The notes beneath the pieces are model-generated. The model did no database searches, was not told the DNA's origin, and worked only from the letters and a program-made list of their open reading frames with translations. From positions 1 to 14,008 of the forward strand of contig JAUCNG010089993.1 in the NCBI GenBank assembly GCA_032353305.1: DNA of 14,008 bases, written 5' to 3'. Positions 1 through 9,700 of the stretch are shown here, in pieces. The translations under genes were made by a program, and so were the position numbers. This DNA comes from Cephalothrix spiralis (taxonomy: Eukaryota; Nemertea; Palaeonemertea; Archinemertea; Cephalotrichidae). Within the stretch, counting starts at the first letter, position 1, and each line of letters starts with the position of its first letter.

Positions 1-535
1 TATTGTTTTTTGACCCTTTATTTGTCACTTTCCTAATACATTCAATACAAATCCAAATCGATAAACGGCTCTCCTGTGAAATTTCATAAAATGGAGTTTA
101 GTCTCTTTAGTTCTTGGGGGCAGAGATGCAAAGTCGAATATATTCATCAATATCAAGAGTTTCAAAATGCAAAATATTCCTTGTCATAATCTCCTTCAAG
201 ATGTTTAGAGGACTTAAAAATGGGTGGGTGATCAAAATTTGTAGGAAAAAATGGTGCGTTGCGCGATGTAGAAAAAATTGGAAAAATTTTCTTCGAAAAA
301 ATCTAGGTTGCAAAAAAAATTAAACCGCGTATGGTAAACGCGAGCTTAGAATTCTGTGCTAACTGACAGGCTCTATCATTCTAACTTCGCTGGACGTGCT
401 AAATTCAAATCCGCAATACATATTTAGCACGGACAGTCGGGGCGCGCATTTATCAGGGTAAAGAAATAGGGGCTGACGCTCTCGACAAAATGTTCTGTTA
501 TCAGAAACATATCCTTCAATCCTATATATACCTAC
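1..535. other. Left edge: probable intron after exon 8
   Basis: No YWTD-like strand or convincing acceptor is seen on the minus strand. The short open frames on both strands (107-323, 359-544) have no recognisable domain. A Tyr-Trp-rich continuation of the propeller is expected further left. Confidence 0.4.
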
Positions 536-704
536 CCATGACATGGATCCAACATTATATTTGTAACGGTTCCGGTAGCTTTGGCAATAAACAATAGCTT
601 CTTCTCTTTTAGTAAATATGTGTAAATGTACTTGTAAGAGTAAGAGGCTTGGAGATACATATAAAGTCTTTTACCGATCCAATCGTATTTCATTAATCGG
701 ACAC
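536..704 (-). CDS. LRP-like exon 8: second blade of second propeller
   Basis: The acceptor is ttatttttcatag| before 704 and the donor is CATGG|gtaggt after 536. The exon has two incoming bases, 55 codons and two outgoing bases. PLSVRLMKYDWIGKRLYMY matches the 'ls...gLavDWigg.lYW' strand, with LYMY at the YWTD position. The end, ATGTVTNIMLDPCHG, matches 'l..p.givldP..GymYWtD', so the next exon should begin with a YWTD-like strand. No such exon is visible in 1-535, so it probably lies beyond the left edge. A Tyr-rich stretch (SYSYKYIYTY) between the strands is unusual. Confidence 0.78.
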
Positions 705-3700
705 CTATGAAAAATAAAAAGTAGATTTATGATAAAGATTTTTTTAAATTTTTCCTAAAAACACACTTTTTGAATGATTTTATCCAGTATAAACTTCTTT
801 TAGGCATGCATTATAACAATTTATTTAACTTCATGTTGAGACTCGGGACACACTGTATTGTATATACATGTAGAATTACTCTTACCGGAGCTTGAACTAT
901 ACGATGACACACCCGGTATGCCCCTCACTGAAAAGGATTAAAACGTGTTCATTTATTATCTTATACAACAATCGGAAGAGCAATACTTCATTTGTATTTG
1001 AATTCATATCAAAACAGTTTCCAATTGTATTTTTTGGAATCATACCTTAAATCCATTTATTTTTAGTTTCTGTGATTTTGTATGCACTTTGCACTGCACA
1101 TTCGAGATACTTTTTTGTATATTCGAATTAAAATAAATAAAATTTAAAAAATAAAATAACATATACCGTCCAGTTAGTTTTTATCCCGATCCAGTTCGGA
1201 AATATCTCGTCCCGTTCAATCATAAATGTTTGAGTATAAAATCCCGTTTCCCGCTCCCGTTTACTGGCTTTTTTGCCCCCATTTCCCGCTCCCATTTCAT
1301 TTAACTTTCCGATTCATTTCCCGATTCCCGCTTCCATTAACCCCAATTTCCTGGCTTTGCCCCCATTTCATTCCACTTTTACGATTCATTTCCCTATTCC
1401 CGCTGCCGTTAACCCCGTTTTTCTTATTCAGTTTTCGCGTCCCGTTTGTCACAATCTTGCAATTATCCCGCTCCCGTTCGGCAATATCCCGCTTCCCGTT
1501 CTACCCCATCTAGACCCTCCACAAACAATTTACTAAATTACTTAAATCCAATTTAGACATTCTAAAAAAATATACTTACTCAGGGGTTTTAGATCAATTT
1601 CTCCTTTAATAGCTGCATCTTTTATGTCAAAGTATTCTATTTTATGCTTGTTTCGTTCCTCTCGCGTAAAGTATATGGTATGCGATGTTGGATCAATTGC
1701 AAAGAGTCTCAATCTTGCCCTTGAGCCAATTGGTACTTTAAGAGCAACCTTATTATTACGTGCATTCAGTTGATATTTATAGAGTGTTCTTTTAGCCGAA
1801 GGAAGGACAATTAAATAATCTTCTTCTGCATCTGAAAAAAAATATTTCAAAGAATTAGCAGGCCAATAAATTTTAGTCCGGTTTAGACTCACTAAGTCGA
1901 CAGCTTTAATACTAAGTCGACAAATAACCATTTTCCAGGTTTAGACCAAACCGGAGGCAGCTGCTTTGCAATTAACGATTCTGAAAAAAGTTTGTCAAAA
2001 ATCTACATGCACTGAAAATATTCCAGATTAATTTTAGAGTGATTGAAAATAATAATAGCATTCTCTCGATTAAGTATGGGATTTAAGGTGCGACCAGAGG
2101 TTTGTCGGGAGAATCGTCGTAGTTATCAACCGATCTCACAAAATATGTTTTATTCGGGAGTATAAACCATGCTCTAAAAAGTGTATTTTTTGCAATTATT
2201 AAAATATTCGTTATAAAGTCACCATATGACGTCATCTGGCTGTTTTCCATAATATTGGGACACACTGTATAAGACAGAATTTTTTTAATTGAAAATCATT
2301 AAAAGTAAATGTGGATGAAATAACCTACATGTACGTTCCGTCAACAAGGGGGAAATCATAATATAAGTCATCTTAATTTCAATTACTTTCGAGGCGATTC
2401 CAATATGCCAATTTACGGTTGTTGACTTAGTAAGCTGTTGACTTAGTGAGATTACACCATTAGTCCACATATTGAGTCGTTATGAAATAGCAGCTGGCAT
2501 GGGTTGACCAGCTTCTCTCTCTTTTGGGTCACCGAAATTACAAGGGCAGTGTTTCGATTTATCCTAATCTCTACGTACCCTTTGTGCACTATGACAAACT
2601 TGTTGCTGATGAGCCCGAATTAATTTGATTTAGAAAAATTTTCTATTGCTGATCCTCGCTGGGTTCGAACCAGCATTGGTTTTACAGCCTGTCGCTCTAT
2701 ACATCGGGCAACGGAGACCTACTGAATCAGACGCAATAATATAAATATTATTGATAGATCCAGTTTGAACTTGTTAGATTATCACGTGTGGGATAATGCG
2801 CCATCATTTTACAATATCTAGCAATGTTAGTGCAGCATAAGAACCATTAAGTTAGAAGGCCAATCTCAAAATTAAAGAGCTCTAAGTACGATACAGGCTC
2901 ATATTGTTTATCCCTTTACATTGATTGTCAATCTATGGCAGTGGTATGTAAAGGGGCCATAGGGGCGGGAACTTAATATAATTTTACTAGAAAAAAATTA
3001 CAAAATAAATCAAGAAACAAAAATAGTTTAAGTGCCCCCCCCCCAGCGGTTTAGCATATTGGCGGATAGTTGAACCTACAAACAATATATTTCTAGAAAG
3101 GTCTTGGAAAATGCTGATCAATAGAGGGGTTTAGAATTTTGCCCAACCCCCTGGGTAGGGGTGGGGGGCAAAATACGTGATTTTTTGTGATTTTTCAAAA
3201 ATTCCGAAAAATATTTTTTTGCTCCCACCCCCACCCAGGGGTGGGTCTGATCACTTTTGCACTCTACACCACCACGAAATCACTTATCACAAAACAATCA
3301 GAAAAAGCAGTTCTCAAAAATCTCATGCTCATAATTTTAACATGCGTATAAATTTACCTTTTCCTAACAATTTACAGGACTTTCCAGCATCTACTATAAT
3401 TCCAAGCATAGAGCAACCACATCTGGCAGCTTTTGAATCAGGAATAGCAAAGCACAGCTCATCACATCCACCGTTGTTAACCAAACATGGATTTGTAGCT
3501 TAAAAGAAATTTCAAACATCTTTAGCATTCAAGCGGCAATGTCAGACCAATCGAAATTTCAATAGACCCCACTTTCGAAACTTATAGGTGAAAACAGACG
3601 AGTGTGCGCCGAAAAAGAAACGCTCCACGGCGGCGGCCGCCGCCGCTGAGCCTTATTTTACTGAGAGACGGCGGCGGCGTTATGCAAAAATCATAGTTTT

Positions 3701-6700
3701 TTAGGACTTGTAGTCAATATTCCGGAAAAAATATGAACATGAAATATATTTGAAGTTTAATTTTAAATTAATTTTAAATTTGAACATAATATCATTGCAG
3801 TAAGTACAATTTGTACTATCTAAAAGATTGAGCATTAACCTTAAAATTCAAACGTCAATCGTTTTAAATTTTATCTTTAAACTTAGGAAATAATGATTTG
3901 CAGAATTTCAGTCTTAGAATGTTGTTTTTTGTAAGATTAGTAATTTAGACACAATGGACAGATGACGAGCGTGGTAATTTGTCTGAACTGGAACTCAAAA
4001 TTTACGTAAAAGTAACATTTGTTCAATACGTAATTAATGAGGCCGCCGCAATTAGAATGATAAACACAATTCTCCGTTTTGAACAAGATAGATATGCCGC
4101 AAGTTAGCATAAATTTACTAAATGAATGTGAGAAAAAATATACGTCTGAAAACATCACAGCGTTCATAATAAATAGCGCCGATTGTCAAATTTAGGGTTC
4201 AAAATTGTGCACTGTTCACCATGGAGAATGTACACTATAAATGTACAGGGTGGACAGTGGACAGACAAAAACTGTTCAATAGAAAAAGTTGTTCAATTTG
4301 GAGAGATGTCAACTAAAAGAGCTTGTACTTAGCAATATATTTTTCCTATACCCACCCAGGGGAGTTTCCAGAAAGGACATTAAATGGATTTGGCAAATAA
4401 ATGTACTTTCTACACGTCTAGATAGTAGTTGTGTCATGTTTGCAAAACATGGTTGGTGTCGAGAAAATGAAAAGACTTTGGTCGGCAGATTGTACTATAA
4501 AAAAGGATGCAAATTGGCGTTAATGAATATTTGTGCCTTAATCGTGCCTCTCAACATGGAATAACCAAAAGGTCAATATTTGTAAACAAAATGTTACTTT
4601 TATTATGTGAAAAATAACAATTTCTATAATCGTCTTCAGTTATAAGAACACATCATTTTGACAATTTCGATAAAGTAACATAGCTAGTCGAAGATTCACA
4701 AAACGAACCCATAATTTCAGAACCCACTTCTGACAGTAGAGGAGATATGTTTGGTAGACTATTATTCTCGTTTTGGAGGTCTGCTAACATTGAATCGACC
4801 AATGCAAAACACTCGTCAGCAGTTGGTCGCTCGGAAGCGTCATATGCACAAACACGAGTAACCATTTCCGTTAACTTTTCAGGTGCATTGTGGTCTTTGA
4901 AATATTTTGCCACATCTTGATTTTTAAATATTATTCCAAAGTACATCTCTAACATCATTATTGCCGTATTGTAAACATCACTTTTAAACGAGTAGACATA
5001 CTCTTTCAATCCCCGTTTGACTTCTGGTGCACAGTACAAAGGTGTTCCTTTGAAATGTCTCGTTACTTCCTCATCACCTTCTATAATATCAGCTAATCCA
5101 AAATCAGTTATTTTCACAGTGTCATCGAATGACAGCATTATGTTTTTCAGTTTTAAATCCTTATGAATCAAAGATTGTTTATGTAGATATACCAAACCGT
5201 TATACAACTGTAAGTTAATTGTCAGAAAATGATGAAGGCTGGACTTGAACATTGAGTCTACATCCTCGAATTTCCCGGGGTTTATTTCACTGTTATCTCC
5301 TTCTATACTGAAATGGTTGTAAAGATCTTCTTTACACAATTCCATTAAAATGAGAAGGCAGTTCTTTCCCTCGATGTCCCTAAGTCGGAGGCCATGGAAT
5401 TGAACGATATTCGGGTGGACACACTGTCTCATCTTGATTGCCTCTTCATTGTTTGAACTTGTTTGATGAATCTTTTTGTTATCAAGTTGACACACTTTGA
5501 CTGCAATATCTCTGTTATCAACCGAATACTTATAAACTTTTCCAAATGAACCTTTTCCAATTAGGTTGTCTTTTCCCGGATTTATATCTATGATCCAATC
5601 TAATGAATAATCCGTACCCATTATATCAAGGTTACTATCAAACATAAAGCGTATAAAACGATTTTTAATGAAGTAATACGCCACCCCATCTATTTCCCTG
5701 TTAGTTTCTGTGATAGTGACCTTTTTAAAATGTGGTAAGGCTAATTCTGCTTTCCTTATTAGAATATCGATTTTACCACACAATATATCATAAGTTTTAA
5801 CATAAATTTTATCTTCAAATTCACGAATTATTAATTTGCATAATTTCAATCTTTTAATGTAATTTTCTGCACTAAGATTAGTAACGTCGTAGCCAATCTT
5901 AGTTTCATTTGCACTTGACGGAATTTGGTATTCATTCTGTCCTAAAGTCGACATCAAATTTTTTAACATTTTGCATTGGGCACCTATTATGCAACATTTC
6001 AATGCTTTATAAATCACTTGTGGATAGTACTTGAGAATCTTTAAAACAGTGGGATAATCACCATTCACAGATGCTATTTCCAGAGCATAATGAACACCAC
6101 CCAAATCCAATTCTTGATAATGGTTTTCCAGAAAGAAGTCAACAATACTGTTTTTACCGTTTGATACAGCCGTTACTAATGGACTCGAATTAGTGTCTGC
6201 ACTTTCAACATGATTAATGTTAGCATTGGCTTTAAGAAGTTCCTTTATAACATTTAAATATCCATATCTGGCGGCTAAACTCAACGCAGAACTAAACATT
6301 TCATCTAGATGGTTAACATTCGCACCAGCACTAATTAAATCTTTCAAAATAAAAAGATACCCATTACGTGATGCAATCATCAATGCAGTTTCGTTGTGAA
6401 TAGTTCCTTGATCTACAATAGCTCCTCTACCTAGTAATAGCTTAACCAAATCATTCTGACCGAATTCCGATGCTAAATATAACGGAGTGGATCCATTAAA
6501 ACTAGCTATATTAACATCAGCTTTAGCACTGATGAGTCGTTTTGCAGCATTTAAATGTCCATGCTGTGATGCAAGCATCAGTGCAGTGTATTGTTTATGA
6601 TCTTGGTGGTCTACAATAGCACCCTTACTTAGTAATAACTTGACGATATCAATGTGTCCGTTTTGTGACGCTGAATGTAACGGAGTTTGACCAATATTAT

Positions 6701-9700
6701 CCCCAATGCTTACTACAGCGCCAATATCAGCGCCTTCTATTATCAATTGTTTTGCAATTTTATTGTTTCCCTGGTCGGATACCCAAAATAAAGGAGAAGC
6801 TCCTTGAAGATCATCTTTTGCATCAATATTCGCACCTGCCCTGATTAGAACGTGCACAATTTGTCCCGCAGATTTCATACAGGCGACATGTAAAGGAGTT
6901 ACCCCCATTTCATTTTTGGTATTAATGTCAACTTGGGTAGATTTTAATATTTGTTTAACAGCACCTAGTGATCTGCTATAAATTGCTTGAAAGAGGTCGT
7001 TTTCTGCTTTAAAACGGTCATCCATTTTTTAAATTAAATTTGGGATTGCTAGGGGAAGTATTCCAGTCTATATTAGGAAATGGGGGTTGAAATTCTCGAA
7101 TAAAAAATGGCTAATTAGACCATTTGGATTGCATTATATTTTGCTAAAAATATGTGTACTATAGAGAACTATATCAGCAGTCATTAAATCGTTGATTACA
7201 CGGTTCAACGCTTTCATGGCATTTCCTTTTCTTTGTTATATAAACAAATTATTTCGATGAATACAGCCTTTTTAAGTTAAAATTGAAGATTTATTCTAGG
7301 ACTTCAAATATGAAAAAGTATATACGAACAAGAAATGAATTGATATATATCCAGTGGAAATGTTTCACAATCCGTTTCACATATGTCACATATTTATTAC
7401 GGTTATATCCGAACAAGATAATATATTTATACTTTCATACATTTAAAAAACTTGGAATTCTCTTTTAAATAACATTGTATATAGTTAAGAATTCATGCAT
7501 GAAATCATATATCATTGTCGATTTGTATATTATAAAAATGAAGTCAAGGAAGACATCTTATAAATGGTAACGTATGTGTATTTGAATAGGGCATTGATAG
7601 AATCAATATCGGATCTTTGGACTTTGGATTATACTGTAGGTGTTAACTTATTTTAAAAATAGACGGCCAAGATTTTAAAATGTAATTTTTGAATGCCCAT
7701 TGAGATCTCTAAAATTACCGAAATCGAGCCAAAAGGGACCGAAATGAAATGACCATTCGCATTATCCACGATGTACGCAAAGCCTTTAGCTGATGCCAGC
7801 CTTACTTACTTACAAGAAAGCCCAATTTATTGTTTAAATGGCGAAATAAATTAGGAATAAATTTTAGAAGTAGGTTACCTGGCCGCCACGCCCGCCGCCC
7901 GAATTGTCTCAGGGGCGAATTGGATTTCGACAGGCATAATAGCACTGCCAGACCCCATCCCGGCTGTCAACAACACAAATGGCTGAACTTACCCTCCATC
8001 GGCTGAACCATGGGATCAAAGGCGACCATACTTGTAACAGAAATCTTAGCATTTGACATTTTCTTCGGACGAGAATTGACGTCACTTAAAGGCAGTTGAT
8101 AAATCTAAAATTTATAAGACAGAATAAATATTGTATCAGGAAGAAGTGAGATAAATTTAACGATAACTAGTATGATTTTGTTATCCTAAAATACGGTCTA
8201 ACAGAATATGAAATTGTGTAAACCCGAACGTTTTTTCGGGATTTCAGTGGATCATACGTTTATAAGAAGGCCCTCTGCAACTGACAGAACGAGTCTACTC
8301 GTCAAAGCCCTTTTCGTCGAGGACCATTTCATCGAATGTTATTGAAAATCATACTCATTGATTGATTTTTTTAATACAAGCATTTTATTCAATCTTTTAT
8401 ACATTCATTTATGATTTATAAAAGCATTTGAAATAACTTTATTTTCATTGAAATAAAAATTTGTATCTTTCGATCGACTTCAACTTATTTAAAATTACTA
8501 GCATTACTAGCATTACTTTTTTAGCATTTACCCTTATGCCTGTAGACCTATCCCGCACTTTAATCTATTTTCTATATACCAATTAGCAGTGGGGTTTACC
8601 CCAAAGGGAGGGACAGTGTCCCACTCCACGTATTTAACCTTACCGAGCCACCCATAAGGCAGTACGCTGAAGAATATATACCACTTCGCCACAGAGTACA
8701 CTTATTTATTTAATACTTACATTCTTTAGACGCAAATCACTCCAATACAAATAGCCATTTACGATAACCAATGATTTTGGGTCAGGCATCATAGCTTGAT
8801 ATCGCACAACAACTCTGTTTTTACCATCCCAACTCATTTTCTGCAATCCAAACAATGTGATGAGAACATGAGCCAGAAAACATCCTTCTACTGAATAAAT
8901 TGAACCATTTCAAATCTGTTGGACAGATAACTATATACAGTGAAACCCCGCAATTCGAGACACCTATGGGACCAGGAAAGGTGTCCCAAATTCCGGGATG
9001 TCATTTTAATACACAAGTCTAATCTGCCGGGACTTGAGAAACTGTCGAAACTGTCCCAAGTTCCGGGGTGTCCCCGAAACGGGAACCGAAAAAACATCAA
9101 GCCTCGCGCGGAATCGTAAAGTACCAACAGCGAGTATACAGAACGAATTGAATAGGACGAATAGCCAATTGGCTAAGCGCCATTTATTACAAAAAATAGA
9201 CAAAATAATAAAATAGGCACGAAATCAACCCATTTTTTGGAGGCTGCTCTTAACATCAGAATTGAGGTATAAGGACAATTAATTATCTGCCCTTTGACAA
9301 TTTGCTCCGGACAATTGCCCCGAGTTAATTTTCTCCTCAGACAATTTGCCCCCGATGACAAATTTTGTCAAATTTTTTCGTTATCTAAAATTCTCGTTTT
9401 TTTAATGCTATTTAATTTAAATCAAAAGACAAATAGATTACAAAAAAATTTAAATTTAAGAAACAAATAAAGGCCAAGGTGTAAATTAAATTAGATTTTT
9501 TATATTCTGGCAAATAGTGTTCTGGGGCATGTTGTCTCGGGGCAAAAAAAACTCGATATTGAAAAGAGAGAAAAAAATTGCAATCAATTAACCAATTTAA
9601 AATAAGCCGAAGATTACCTCAATTCTGTCATAAGTTGGATTGGTCCAGTAAACATCAAATGTACTAAAGTCTATAGCAATTTGGCCAGATGACAATCCTT

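Larger units (their letters stand above)
3499..4598. other. Intron sequence 3' of the kinase gene
   Basis: Apart from the CGG palindrome patch (3628-3680) and the hairpin at 4210-4259, this part of the 4.5-kb host intron is AT-rich with no recognised gene. A 91-codon + frame at 4289-4564 has no domain that I know. Confidence 0.5.

Noticed and set aside
60-90. Acceptor-like atttcacag on the minus strand that could start a next exon
   Set aside because: In the required phase it meets a stop within about 20 codons and lacks a YWTD-like strand.
359-544. Minus-strand ORF running on from exon 8
   Set aside because: The 5' end overlaps the exon 8 donor; the rest does not look like a propeller strand, and a splice at the internal ataacag would leave an intron of under 40 bp.
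1226-1536. Two overlapping + strand ORFs of 87 and 95 codons
   Set aside because: They translate the CCCG-rich degenerate repeat; low-complexity Pro/Phe-rich peptides with no domain.
2603-2618. ctgatgag followed by cccgaa, like a hammerhead ribozyme core
   Set aside because: There is no stem II between the core halves and no matching cleavage-site strands.
4289-4564. A 91-codon + strand ORF beside the kinase gene
   Set aside because: No recognised domain, opposite strand in intron, and length within chance for this region.
6217-6399. A 60-codon + strand ORF
   Set aside because: Antisense shadow of the ankyrin repeats.
8888-9361. Several short ORFs on both strands
   Set aside because: They lie in the Tigger-like remnant and adjacent AT-rich intron and show no transposase motif.
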